Of a stretch of 64,000 nt of DNA, positions 1 through 9,007 are shown one piece after another. A model generated the notes under the pieces. The model had not been told where the DNA came from. It saw nothing but the letters and a program-made list of their open reading frames with translations, and did no database searches. Location: the NCBI GenBank assembly GCA_002377855.1, contig DFQQ01000006.1:1-64000 (forward strand), read 5' to 3'. Each line of letters starts with the position of its first letter. Position 1 is the stretch's first letter. Both the position numbers and the translations under genes were made by a program. This DNA is from Acidovorax delafieldii. Lineage in GTDB: Bacteria; Pseudomonadota; Gammaproteobacteria; Burkholderiales; Burkholderiaceae_C.

Positions 1-64
1 TGAGGTAAGTAGCTAATCAGGCATTTCTTCTGCCCGGATGTAGTGCGGCAGGCCGAGAGCCGCC

Positions 65-3000
65 TTACAACGGCCGCTGCCGGTGCCACTGGAGCGGGGC
101 TTGCCAGGTACGCGTCCACTGGGCAAATTGTTCCAGCGGCATGGGCTTGCCGATGCAGTAACCCTGGGCTTGTGGGCAGCCCATCTGCAGCAACATCTGG
201 CCCTGCTCAATAGTCTCCACGCCTTCAGCGATGACCCGGTAGCCAAACGAGCGCGCCAGGCCGATCACGCCCTGCACAATCGCCAGGTCGCCCGGGTCGT
301 TCATCATGCCGTGCACAAAGCTCTGGTCGATCTTGAGAGTGTCCATCGGCAGGCGCCGCAGATAGGTCAGCGAAGAGTAGCCGGTGCCAAAGTCGTCCAG
401 CGACACACTTACGCCCAGCGCCCGCAAGGATTCCAGTGTGCCGGTGACGGCGTGCAGGTCGTACAGCGCCGCACTTTCCGTAATCTCGATTTCCACCAAA
501 TGGCCGGGCACCCCGGGATGGCGCTGCAAGCACTGCGCGAGCCAGTCGGCAAATCCCTCTTGCTGCAATTGCTGGGCCCCCACATTGATGCTCAAGGGCA
601 TGGGAATGCCCAGCGCCTGCAGTTTTTCAAGCTTGCGCAATGCCGCTTCAATCACCCATTGGCCAAAAACGATTTCCAGTTCGGTGCCCTCGATGAGCGG
701 CAGGAATTCGCCGGGGGCCAGCACGCCGCGTTCGGGGTGCAGCCAGCGCACCAGGGCCTCGGCACCCACCACGGTGCCGGTGCGCATGTCTGCCTTGGGC
801 TGTAAATACAGGGTGAACTGCGCCTCATCCAGCGCGTTTCGCAGGTGCTGGGCTTGCTCGCGCAGCAACTGCACGGCCCGGTCTTGCACAGCGTCAAACA
901 GGTGAAACCGGTTGCGCCCTGCCTGTTTGGCCGCGTACATCGCTTGGTCGGCGTGGCGCAGCAAAGTGTCCGCATCGGCATCGTCTGAGGGGAAGAGCGT
1001 GTATCCGATGCTGGCCGTCACCACCACCCGCTCGGAATCCAGGGGGTAGGGCGCAGCCACGCTGTCCATCACGCGGTGCAATCGGGTTTCGCAATCGGCG
1101 CCTGAGTCCAGTCCGGGCAGCAGAATCACAAATTCATCGCCACCCAGGCGCGCCACGCAGTCTTGCGTGCGCAGGGCGCGCGACAAACGGCCCGCCACCG
1201 CCACAAGGAGGCGGTCACCCGCACCGTGGCCGAAGCGGTCATTCACCGGCTTGAATCCGTCCAGGTCCAGGTAAGCCACGCCCAGCAGCGATCCCTGCTG
1301 CCGCGCACGGGCCATGGCCTCCTGCAGTTTGCGCGCCAGCAGAACGCGGTTGGGCAGGCCTGTCAACGCATCAAAGTGGGCCAGCTTTTGCAGCAGTACT
1401 TCCTGCTCGCGCTGCGGTGTCACATCAAGGGCCACGCCCAGCATGCGCATGGGCGTGCCACGGGCATCAAAGCTCACGATCTTGCCCAGGTTGCGCACCC
1501 AGCACGGCTTGTCGCTGCCGGTTCCCTCCAGCCTCCAGGTGGCATCGAAGGGGGTGGCATGGTGGCGGGCGTGGCGCGTGATTTCGGCGGTGATTCGGTC
1601 CACGTCCTCTGCCGAGACGGTACGCGTCCATTCCAGGGGCTCGGTGCTGGCGGACGGGGCGCCGGTGCCCAACAGGGCGCGCCAGCGGCTGTCGCCTGTC
1701 ACGGTGCCTGCCTGCAAGTCCCAATCCCACAAGCCCAGAGAGGCGGCTGAGATGGTGAGCGACAGCAGTTCTTCGCGCTCGCGGATTTTTTCTTCGGTGC
1801 GCTTGCGGTCGGTGATGTCTTGCACCGAGAACATCCAGCAAGGCTCCCCGTCGAAGTCCGTCATGCGCATGGACTGCAGACCGGTGCGGGGTGGGCCATT
1901 GCGCGGGCGGATGGTGACTTCGTAGCCGTTGAGCTGCCCGGTCGGGTCTGCGGCCCGAATCATGTTTTCGCGGTCGGCTGCCGCAAAAATACCCAACTCC
2001 AGGGACGTGTGTCCCAGGGCCTCGCTGCGGGAGATGCCCAGCATTTGTTCCCAGGCCGGATTGACTTCCACGTATTGCCCGTCGCTGCAGCGGCTCAGCC
2101 CCATCGGAAAGGGCATGAGCTGGAAGATGCGAGAGAAGCGCGCTTCGGACTGACTCAGGCGCAAACGCGCGCGTCGGGCCTCGTCGATGTCCTGCATCAC
2201 TCCGCGCACAAGCACCACACGGCCATGCTCCAGTACCGGGCCGCCGTGCGAGCGGATCCACAGGCGGCGGCCGTCGGCGCGGATGATCTCCACCTCCATG
2301 CTCCACTCCTGCTGGCTGCTGATGCTGTCGCGGAACTTCTGGCGCAGTTCGTCCTGGTATTCGGGCGCCACATACTGCTCGATGTAGTTGGTGGGCAGCG
2401 CACTGCCTGGCGGCAGGCCATGGATTTCGAAGCACATGTCAGACCAGTGCACCAGGCCTCTGTCCACGTCATGCTCCCAGGCGCCCAGGCGCGCCAGGCG
2501 GCCTGCTTGCTGCAGCAGGCTGTTGCGGGCCTTGAGCTCTTCGCTGGTGCGCTCGGCTTCCGTCATGTCGTGGAACACGAATACAAAGCCGTCCTGCCCG
2601 TCCACCTGCACTGGCCGCGCGGACATGCGCCCCGATACCGTGGCACCGTCGTGGCGCCGGGCCAGCATGGGCAACTGGTGCGCCTGGCCGTCGCGCAGCA
2701 CGGCATTGAGCAGCCGCGTGTGTTCGTCAGGGCGCGCCCACAGGTTCAGCTCTTGCGCCGTACGGCCCAGTATCTGGTCCCGCGGCAGGCCCAGCAGTTC
2801 GCAAAAGGCGGGGTTGGCCTCCAGCATGCGGCCGTCGCTCATGCGTGCGATGCCTGCGGGGTCGGGCAGAGTCAGGTAGATGGTGCTGGACTTTGCCTCT
2901 GAGGCGCGCAACGCGTCTTCGACTTCGTGGTGGGCCGTGATGTCCACGTCCATGCCTGCCAAGCGTGCCGGGCGGCCTTGGGCGTCGCGCTCGGCCACGG

Positions 3001-3952
3001 TGCCACGGGACATGATCCAGCGCCACTGGCCTGCGTTGTTCTTGACGCGGAACTCCGCTTCGTAAGCGTCTTCCAGCCCGGCCCGCGTGCGTGCCAGATG
3101 GCCAGACGTGCGCTCTGCATCTGCGGGATGGCGCCGGGCATACCAGCGCTCCCACACATCGGGCGCGTTCGTGTCCTCAATGCCAAAGGCGCTGTAGAAG
3201 TGCCCTTCGCAGCGAAACTGCTTGTGCAGCACATCCCACTCCCAACGCCCACCGTTGAGTGAATCGAGGGCGAGGCGCAACTGCTCTTCACGCCGGGCCA
3301 GCGTTTCGTGCGCAGCGCGCAAAGCCTGCGCGGCCTGGGCACGACCAGCCAGCAATTGCCGCCCGGTGCCCAGCAGCAGAATGCCGGCACCGTGGTGCCA
3401 TGGAAACGCGCCCAGGGCTTCGTGTACAGAGGACGGAGCGGGTGACAGGCCACTCAACACCAGACAGGCATAGGTCACCGGGGGGAGCAAGGCCGCCAGC
3501 GCCAGCATGCTGATCCACAGCCGCGCGGGATTGGGGCCACGTTGGGCATGCCAACGCGCCGCCGCGCCCGCTGCGCAGGCCCCGGCCAGAACGCTGATCA
3601 CCGCGTGCCAAGGCGGGTCAGGCATGAAGGCTTGTGCAATCAGGGCGATGCCGGCCGAGAGCAGCGCTGCCAACGGCCCGAAGTAAAGCCCTAGAAAGGC
3701 CGTCGCCGTGGGGTGCACGACCACCCCCAGGTCTTGCATTGCGGGGCGCAAGGCCAGCAGCAAAAGCGCCGAGACCGCGCCACCCACCGCGCCGGCCAAC
3801 ATTTGGCTGCGCCGCGAAGGACGCAAAACCTCGCCGGGTTCCAACCAGGCCAGCGTGACGACAACCAAGACAAGCAGGCCACCGGCCAGCAGCAAAAGAG
3901 CGATCATGAAGCCGGCACGCAGAGCCAAGAGGGGTAAAAACTCCCCACACAT
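65..3952 (-). CDS. Multi-PAS GGDEF/EAL membrane protein (c-di-GMP turnover)
   Basis: Large signalling protein of about 1295 aa. The N-terminal ~185 residues form several hydrophobic helices of the LytS-like 5TM type. Five PAS-like segments follow, then a GGDEF domain and an EAL domain. The cyclase motif is intact (RLGGDEFVILL), and an RxxD inhibitory site (RTQD) sits five residues before it, so product inhibition is expected. The phosphodiesterase side has the EAL signature (AEALVRW), the loop-6 motif DDFGTGYSS and KIDQSF, so both activities look possible. The open frame continues upstream over the neighbouring transporter. I start it at the ATG at 3952 (MCGEFLP), where hydrophobic sequence begins; an ATG at 3907 is an alternative. 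It lies 68 bp downstream of the EamA gene on the same strand and may be cotranscribed. The sensed signal is unknown. Confidence 0.9.
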   Translation of the reverse strand: MCGEFLPLLALRAGFMIALLLLAGGLLVLVVVTLAWLEPGEVLRPSRRSQMLAGAVGGAVSALLLLALRPAMQDLGVVVHPTATAFLGLYFGPLAALLSAGIALIAQAFMPDPPWHAVISVLAGACAAGAAARWHAQRGPNPARLWISMLALAALLPPVTYACLVLSGLSPAPSSVHEALGAFPWHHGAGILLLGTGRQLLAGRAQAAQALRAAHETLARREEQLRLALDSLNGGRWEWDVLHKQFRCEGHFYSAFGIEDTNAPDVWERWYARRHPADAERTSGHLARTRAGLEDAYEAEFRVKNNAGQWRWIMSRGTVAERDAQGRPARLAGMDVDITAHHEVEDALRASEAKSSTIYLTLPDPAGIARMSDGRMLEANPAFCELLGLPRDQILGRTAQELNLWARPDEHTRLLNAVLRDGQAHQLPMLARRHDGATVSGRMSARPVQVDGQDGFVFVFHDMTEAERTSEELKARNSLLQQAGRLARLGAWEHDVDRGLVHWSDMCFEIHGLPPGSALPTNYIEQYVAPEYQDELRQKFRDSISSQQEWSMEVEIIRADGRRLWIRSHGGPVLEHGRVVLVRGVMQDIDEARRARLRLSQSEARFSRIFQLMPFPMGLSRCSDGQYVEVNPAWEQMLGISRSEALGHTSLELGIFAAADRENMIRAADPTGQLNGYEVTIRPRNGPPRTGLQSMRMTDFDGEPCWMFSVQDITDRKRTEEKIREREELLSLTISAASLGLWDWDLQAGTVTGDSRWRALLGTGAPSASTEPLEWTRTVSAEDVDRITAEITRHARHHATPFDATWRLEGTGSDKPCWVRNLGKIVSFDARGTPMRMLGVALDVTPQREQEVLLQKLAHFDALTGLPNRVLLARKLQEAMARARQQGSLLGVAYLDLDGFKPVNDRFGHGAGDRLLVAVAGRLSRALRTQDCVARLGGDEFVILLPGLDSGADCETRLHRVMDSVAAPYPLDSERVVVTASIGYTLFPSDDADADTLLRHADQAMYAAKQAGRNRFHLFDAVQDRAVQLLREQAQHLRNALDEAQFTLYLQPKADMRTGTVVGAEALVRWLHPERGVLAPGEFLPLIEGTELEIVFGQWVIEAALRKLEKLQALGIPMPLSINVGAQQLQQEGFADWLAQCLQRHPGVPGHLVEIEITESAALYDLHAVTGTLESLRALGVSVSLDDFGTGYSSLTYLRRLPMDTLKIDQSFVHGMMNDPGDLAIVQGVIGLARSFGYRVIAEGVETIEQGQMLLQMGCPQAQGYCIGKPMPLEQFAQWTRTWQAPLQWHRQRPL

Positions 3953-4020
3953 GGGCGTGGCCCATGACCAAAGCAGCCAGCAGGTGAGGGGGCTGTCTTT
4001 GTAAGCAGCATCCCCTGAGT

Positions 4021-4950
4021 TTAGGCGCTCTCCACCCGTTTGGAAGGCGGCCAGAGCCTTGTGACAAGCCCGGTTGACAAGAGCGTTCCGCTCACGATGA
4101 CAACGGCACAGCCCAACATCCGCAGGGTGACGGATTCGTTTAAGAAGAGGCTGCCGTACAGCACCGCAAAAAGCGGGGTGATGAACGTGACAGCGAGCGC
4201 GCGGCTGGGCCCCGCACGCTCGATGAGCCGAAAGTACAGGATATAGGCCAGGGCGGTGCACAGCACCGCGATGGCGACGATGGCCGCCCAGGCACGCAGC
4301 CCTGGTGTTTGGACGGGCCAGAACCATGCGGTGGGCAAGGCCAGCGCCAGGGTGGCGCCCAGTTGGCTGCCGGTGGCCGTGGCGATGGGCGGAACGCCCA
4401 TGAGCCTGCGCCGCGCATAACTTGCAGCAATGCCATAGCAGCACGAAGCGGCAAGGCAGGCTGCGATCGCCCATCCGGCATGTTCGGACTTGACCCCCAC
4501 GCCCGCTGGAGCGCGCCACGCCAGCAGCGCCACCCCGAGAAAACCCAGCGCCAGCCCCAGCCAACGCAGCCGGTTGATGCGGTCACCCAACCACAGCCAG
4601 GCCACCAGGGCTCCGAACAACGGCACGGTGGCATTCAAAATGGACGTGAGCCCGGTGGCAATGTGCATCACAGCCCAGGCAAACAGGGCAAACGGAATGG
4701 CAGAGTTGACGACCCCCGCCAGCAAGATGGGGCGCCAGTGCCGGCGCAGAGCAGGCCACTGCCCCTGGCGCAGCATGATGGGCCACAGCAAGGCCGTGGC
4801 CAGCGCCACACGCAAGCCTGCAGTGACAATGGGCCCGAACTCCGCAGCGCCCAGGCGCATGAAGAGAAAAGAGGCGCCCCACAGCGAGGCCAGAAAGACG
4901 AATTCGCCCAGCCATGAGGACATGGGCGCTTGTTGAGAAGGTGCAGTCAC
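4021..4950 (-). CDS. EamA/DMT family transporter
   Basis: Protein of 309 aa with about ten hydrophobic helices, the typical length and duplicated architecture of drug/metabolite exporters of the EamA family. The first helix region (LASLWGASFLFMRLGA) and the repeat-unit motif GLRVALATALL are characteristic of the family. It would sit in the inner membrane and export an unknown small metabolite; the family covers amino acids, nucleosides and toxic compounds, and sequence alone does not choose. The listed start is a GTG at 4950; an ATG nine codons downstream (4923, MSSWLGEF) is equally plausible because neither has a strong Shine-Dalgarno. The GGDEF/EAL gene lies directly downstream on the same strand. 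Confidence 0.85.
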   Translation of the reverse strand: MTAPSQQAPMSSWLGEFVFLASLWGASFLFMRLGAAEFGPIVTAGLRVALATALLWPIMLRQGQWPALRRHWRPILLAGVVNSAIPFALFAWAVMHIATGLTSILNATVPLFGALVAWLWLGDRINRLRWLGLALGFLGVALLAWRAPAGVGVKSEHAGWAIAACLAASCCYGIAASYARRRLMGVPPIATATGSQLGATLALALPTAWFWPVQTPGLRAWAAIVAIAVLCTALAYILYFRLIERAGPSRALAVTFITPLFAVLYGSLFLNESVTLRMLGCAVVIVSGTLLSTGLVTRLWPPSKRVESA

Positions 4951-5090
4951 GTACTAGGACTTTCTGTGCGGGGTGCGGTATTCCAAGGCGGTCAGCGCAG
5001 GCGGGCAGGGCGGCAGCTTCCGGCGTTGCACGAAGGTGCATTGTCGTGGCTTGCCTGATGCGGGTTGCCACGCCCATGCTGCGTCGCTCT

Positions 5091-5636
5091 TCAGACGCGG
5101 CTTTGTTCCAGCGCCAGCAAGGCTGCCTTGCGGGGCAGGCCGCCCGCATAGCCGGTCAGACTGCCGTTGGTGCCGAGCACGCGGTGGCAGGGCACCACCA
5201 CGCTGATCGGATTGCGCCCGATGGCTGCCGCCACGGCGCGCACGGCTTTGGGCCGCCCGATGGACGAGCTCAGCGCTGCGTAGGTGGTGGTGTGTCCGCA
5301 CGGCAGGTCGAGCAGTGCGCGCCACACGGCTTGCTGAAACGTGGTCCCCGCCGACAGATCCAGCGGCAGGTCGAACACGGTGCGGTGGCCTGATAGGTAC
5401 TCACGAAACTGCGCTGCCGCGAGTTGCAGCACCGCATGCGGGGAAGCCTGGGTTACCGCAGCCTCGGCCGGCAGTGTGGCTGACACGGTGGTGGCCGCCA
5501 AGGTGGCCAAGGGGAGCGGGAAGTGCTTTTGCCCTTCAAACCACAGCCCCGCCAGTCCGGCAGCCGTGGCAGCCAGCCAGACAGGTCCCTGGGCTGTGGT
5601 GATGCGGGTGTGGTGGAGATCAGGGGAGAGCTTCAT
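5091..5636 (-). CDS. ogt: Methylated-DNA--protein-cysteine S-methyltransferase
   Basis: Suicide repair protein of 181 aa that moves the alkyl group from O6-alkylguanine to its own cysteine. The active-site motif VVPCHRV is present with the acceptor Cys at about residue 150, followed by the conserved glycine-rich GYAGGL stretch. The N-terminal ribonuclease-like domain is also present, giving a normal Ogt length. It follows the Ada-AlkA fusion gene on the same strand; the 52 bp between them are almost entirely a copy of the interspersed hairpin repeat, which also provides a TATAGA hexamer ending 8 nt before this ATG. The two genes together cover methyltransferase and glycosylase repair of alkylated DNA. 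Confidence 0.92.
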   Translation of the reverse strand: MKLSPDLHHTRITTAQGPVWLAATAAGLAGLWFEGQKHFPLPLATLAATTVSATLPAEAAVTQASPHAVLQLAAAQFREYLSGHRTVFDLPLDLSAGTTFQQAVWRALLDLPCGHTTTYAALSSSIGRPKAVRAVAAAIGRNPISVVVPCHRVLGTNGSLTGYAGGLPRKAALLALEQSRV

Positions 5637-5643
5637 AAGATAT

Positions 5644-5704
5644 CTCTATAAAAATGGCTTCCAGCGCCCTACAGGCGGGCGGTAGATGCTATTGATTAAA
5701 TAGC
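5644..5704 (-). repeat. Interspersed hairpin repeat, copy 1 (alkA/ogt junction)
   Basis: Read on the minus strand it begins GCTATTTAATCAATAGC, continues through a short CGCCC/GGGCG stem and ends in an AT-rich arm (AAGCCATTTTTATAG). It encodes the last residues and the TAG stop (5689-5691) of the Ada-AlkA protein and reaches to within 8 nt of the ogt start. Confidence 0.75.
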
Positions 5705-7287
5705 GTTGGTGTGCCTGCTGGAACGCCGGCAGACGGCGGGACTGGTCCGTCAAGGCTGGCCCAGGCGCGCACGACGGCATAGCTACGCCAGGGTTGCCAG
5801 CGCAGCGATGCTTCGGCGGCGGCTCTGGCAGGCTGCTTGCTGTTCTGCACACCCAGGGCCTTGTGCAGAGCGACGTCGCCAGCGACGAATGCGTCGGGCC
5901 AGCGCAGTACGCGCATGGCGATGTACTGCGCGGTCCAGTCGCCGATGCCCGGCAGGGCCCGCAAGGCTTGGGTGGTGGCATGCACATCGGCGCTGCTGTC
6001 CAACACCAGACGTCCTTCGTCTACCGCCCGTGCCAAGGCGACGATGGCTGCCTGCCGTTGTCGCACGATGCCCAGTTGTCCCAAGGCGTCGCCCTCCGCC
6101 CGCGCCAGCACCGCGGCCGATGGGAACAGCCTCTGCAGCTGTGGCCAGGGCGTCTCGATGGGTTCGCCAAAGCGCTCCACCAACCGCTGGCCCAGCGTGC
6201 GCGCCGCAGCCACGGTGATCTGCTGGCCCAGCACGGCCCGCACGGCCAGCTCTAGGCCGTCCCACGCTCCGGGCACCCGGAGCCCGTCGCCGTGGGGAAA
6301 GTCCGCGTGCAGCGCCGCGTTGATGGGGTCCGGGTCAGCGTCCAGGTCGAGCAATGCGCGCACGCGCCGAATCACGGCAGGCAGCACCGGGTGAAGGCTG
6401 TCGCTTGTCTGCAGAAGCACCTGGTGGCGTGGCAAGTCAAACTGCGCCTGTACCCAGCCGGTGAGGACGTGATGGCCCGCCAATCCTGCATTGCCGCCTG
6501 CCTGGGGCGTGTTGCTGGCGGATAGCCGCACGGTGCGGCGCAGGCAAGGAGTGGGGGCCTCGGCCTGCGCCCATTCCACGCCGACAAACTGCCGTCTGGC
6601 AAAAAACGCCAACAGGGCCTGCGCATCCAGTGGTGGGCGGTAGGCCAGGCGCAGCGTTCCCGTAGCGCCTTCGCCTGCGATGGGCCCGCTGCGCCGCAGG
6701 GCCGTGGGACTCAATCCGTAGTGCTGGGCAAACGCGGCGTTGAAGCGGCGCACGCTGCCAAAGCCACTGGCCAGCGCCACCTGGGTGATGGGCAGGGGCG
6801 TGTCGGTGAGCAATTGCTTGGCGGTCAGCAGCCTCCGTGTCTGCAGGTATTGCAGGGGCGATAGGCCCAGCTGCGCTTCAAACAGTCGCCGCAGGTGCCT
6901 GTCGCTCACACCCAGCCGCTCGGCCAGGGGCATGGCGCCCTGCAACGCATCGGGCGCATCCAGCAGACGTAGGGCGTGGTGTACCAACAGGTGGCTGGCG
7001 TCCTGGGTGGACCACACCAGCGCTGCGGGCGACACCTCGGGCCTGCACCGCAGGCAGGGCCTGAAGCCGGCTTTCTCTGCCTGGGCGGCCAAATCGAAAA
7101 ACCGGCAATTCTCGCGCTTGGGGGTACGCACTGCACAAACGGGCCGGCAGTAGATGCCGGTAGATGTCACGCCGGTGAAAAAACGCCCGTCAAAACGGGC
7201 ATCGCGCGCGCACAGGGCCATGTAGCGGCCTTCGTCCAGCCCTGCGGGCAAGGCGGCGGAAGTGCTCAAAGAAAGGTGCGCGGTCAT
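5689..7287 (-). CDS. alkA: Ada metal-binding/AraC/AlkA fusion: DNA-3-methyladenine glycosylase II
   Basis: Fusion protein of about 532 aa. Residues 1-90 match the Ada N-terminal domain, with Cys47, Cys51, Cys78 and Cys81 at exactly the 4/27/3 spacing of the Ada zinc site, which senses methyl phosphotriesters by self-methylation. An AraC-type helix-turn-helix region follows (about 95-190), then an AlkA N-terminal domain and a helix-hairpin-helix glycosylase domain with LPGIGDWTAQY and the catalytic Asp in FVAGD. It should bind promoter DNA when methylated and excise alkylated bases. The start at 7287 (MTAHLS) is chosen because a TATGAT hexamer ends 6 nt upstream; the frame is open further upstream without homologous sequence. 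The last codons and the stop lie in a repeat copy. ogt follows. Confidence 0.92.
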   Translation of the reverse strand: MTAHLSLSTSAALPAGLDEGRYMALCARDARFDGRFFTGVTSTGIYCRPVCAVRTPKRENCRFFDLAAQAEKAGFRPCLRCRPEVSPAALVWSTQDASHLLVHHALRLLDAPDALQGAMPLAERLGVSDRHLRRLFEAQLGLSPLQYLQTRRLLTAKQLLTDTPLPITQVALASGFGSVRRFNAAFAQHYGLSPTALRRSGPIAGEGATGTLRLAYRPPLDAQALLAFFARRQFVGVEWAQAEAPTPCLRRTVRLSASNTPQAGGNAGLAGHHVLTGWVQAQFDLPRHQVLLQTSDSLHPVLPAVIRRVRALLDLDADPDPINAALHADFPHGDGLRVPGAWDGLELAVRAVLGQQITVAAARTLGQRLVERFGEPIETPWPQLQRLFPSAAVLARAEGDALGQLGIVRQRQAAIVALARAVDEGRLVLDSSADVHATTQALRALPGIGDWTAQYIAMRVLRWPDAFVAGDVALHKALGVQNSKQPARAAAEASLRWQPWRSYAVVRAWASLDGPVPPSAGVPAGTPTLFNQ

Positions 7288-7293
7288 GGGGTC

Positions 7294-7299
7294 ATCATA
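7294..7299 (-). promoter_or_regulatory. -10-like hexamer before alkA
   Basis: TATGAT on the minus strand ends 6 nt before the alkA ATG and there is no Shine-Dalgarno, so transcription could begin at the start codon. No convincing -35 element was seen. Confidence 0.4.
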
Positions 7300-7560
7300 G
7301 GACGCTGGCCAGGCAATACTGGCCGTTTTCGGACATGTGCCTGCGGGGTGCGCCGTTGTGGCGGCAACGCAGCGCAAGGGGAGGCCACAGGCGCCTGCGC
7401 TGTGGCAGCTGGGGCGGTTGGGGCGGTTGGGCGACGAGGGTTCGCGTCTGCCACCTACAATCCGCCGGTCTTTTGCCGGGCATGCTTGGCGCCCGAACCT
7501 GGCCTGCGCCTAACCGGCCTCGCCCTTGCCCTCCAGCACATTTTTCTTGAAAGGCCTTTT

Positions 7561-8949
7561 GTGCAAACTACGCCCGCCATTTTCAAAGCGTATGACATCC
7601 GCGGCATCGTGCCCTCCACCCTGAACGAATCGGTTGCCCTTGGGCTGGGGCGGGCGTTTGGCACGGCGGCCCGGGCGCAAGGCGAGCGGGTGGTGGCGGT
7701 GGGGCGCGACGGGCGCCTGTCAGGGCCAGTTCTGGCGACTGCGCTCATCCAGGGGCTGGTCGAAGCGGGCATGGAGGTGATTGATGTGGGGATGGTGACC
7801 ACGCCCATGCTTTACTTTGCTGCCCATACCCTGTGCGCCAGCGGCATCCAGGTCACCGGCAGCCACAACCCCAAGGACTACAACGGTTTCAAGATGGTGC
7901 TCGCGGGCCGCGCCATCTATGGTGAAGAAATCCAGGCCCTGCGCTGCACCATGGAAGAAGAAAGCTGGCAATTGCAGCCTGGCGGCAGAGTGCGGCAGGC
8001 CGATGTGTTGCCCGCCTACCGCGAGCGCATCGTGGGGGACGTGAAGCTGGCGCGCCCCTTGAAGGTGGTGGTGGACTGCGGCAATGGGATCGCAGGGGCC
8101 TCGGCTCCCGACATTTTCCGCGCCCTGGGCTGCGAAGTGATTGAGCTGTTCTCCGAGGTGGATGGCAACTTCCCCAACCACCATCCCGACCCCAGCAAGC
8201 CCGAAAACCTGCGTGACCTGATCACCGCCTTGCAAAGCAGCGACGCGGAACTGGGCCTGGCATTTGACGGGGACGGTGACCGGCTCGGCATTGTGACGAA
8301 AGACGGCACCAACATCTTTCCTGATCGCCAGATGATGCTGTTTGCGCAAGACGTACTCTCGCGTGTGCCCGGTGGCGAAATCGTGTTCGACGTGAAATGC
8401 ACGCAGCGGCTTGCGCCCGCCATTGCCGCTGCGGGTGGCGTACCCGTGATGTTCAAGACCGGGCACTCTCTCATCAAGGCGCGCATGAAAGAAACCCAAT
8501 CGCCATTGGGTGGCGAGATGAGCGGGCACATTTTCTTCAAGGAGCGCTGGTTCGGGTTTGACGACGGCACTTACGCCGGCTGCCGACTGCTGGAAATCCT
8601 GAGCCGCAGCGAAGACCCCAGCGCAGTGCTCAACGCCTTGCCCACCAGCCATTCGACGCCCGAGCTGAATGTGGCCTGCGCCGAAGGCGAGCCTCACGCC
8701 CTCACTGCGCAGTTGCAGGCTCTGGCGACGAATGCTTTCACTGCGCCAGCCCAGATCAACACCATTGACGGTCTGCGCGTGGATTGGCCCGATGGCTTTG
8801 GCCTGATTCGAGCCAGCAACACGACTCCGGTGCTGGTGCTGCGGTTTGAAGGGCACACGCCGCAAGCGCTTGATCGCATCAAGGCGGCAATGCTGGCGCT
8901 GCTGGAAAAAGTGAAACCCGGCGCGCAGGTGGGCTCGGCGAGCCACTGA
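7561..8949 (+). CDS. Phosphomannomutase/phosphoglucomutase
   Basis: Enzyme of 462 aa in the alpha-D-phosphohexomutase family. It interconverts hexose 1- and 6-phosphates to feed sugar-nucleotide, LPS and exopolysaccharide synthesis. The phosphoserine loop is VTGSHNP, with the active Ser at about residue 101. The metal loop DGDGDR is at 236-241 and the sugar-binding motif GGEMSGH follows further on. Length and the N-terminal FKAYDIRG match the AlgC/ManB group, which uses both mannose and glucose phosphates. The GTG at 7561 is chosen as the start because GAAAGG lies 6 nt upstream and homologous sequence begins there; the frame is open almost 600 nt further upstream, antisense to alkA. The nitrilase-like gene and waaA follow on the same strand. 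Confidence 0.93.
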   Translation: MQTTPAIFKAYDIRGIVPSTLNESVALGLGRAFGTAARAQGERVVAVGRDGRLSGPVLATALIQGLVEAGMEVIDVGMVTTPMLYFAAHTLCASGIQVTGSHNPKDYNGFKMVLAGRAIYGEEIQALRCTMEEESWQLQPGGRVRQADVLPAYRERIVGDVKLARPLKVVVDCGNGIAGASAPDIFRALGCEVIELFSEVDGNFPNHHPDPSKPENLRDLITALQSSDAELGLAFDGDGDRLGIVTKDGTNIFPDRQMMLFAQDVLSRVPGGEIVFDVKCTQRLAPAIAAAGGVPVMFKTGHSLIKARMKETQSPLGGEMSGHIFFKERWFGFDDGTYAGCRLLEILSRSEDPSAVLNALPTSHSTPELNVACAEGEPHALTAQLQALATNAFTAPAQINTIDGLRVDWPDGFGLIRASNTTPVLVLRFEGHTPQALDRIKAAMLALLEKVKPGAQVGSASH

Positions 8950-8995
8950 TTCTTTCCAGGCGCCGTGCGCGCCTTGCGGCGCTAGCGTGATCCGC

Positions 8996-9001
8996 GACAA
9001 T
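8996..9001 (+). promoter_or_regulatory. -10-like hexamer before the nitrilase-family gene
   Basis: GACAAT ends 6 nt before the ATG at 9008. A TTGCGG lies 16 bp upstream as a possible -35. There is no Shine-Dalgarno between the hexamer and the ATG, so a leaderless transcript is possible. Confidence 0.4.
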
Positions 9002-9007
9002 CGCTCC

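Noticed and set aside
3953..4564. N-terminal extension of the five-PAS protein over the EamA gene
   Set aside because: The translated segment is Arg/His/Cys-rich shadow sequence of the transporter gene on the same strand and has no membrane or domain character.
6976..7560. Long upstream extension of the phosphohexomutase reading frame
   Set aside because: It is antisense to alkA, has no homologous character, and a GTG with a good ribosome-binding site lies where the family begins.
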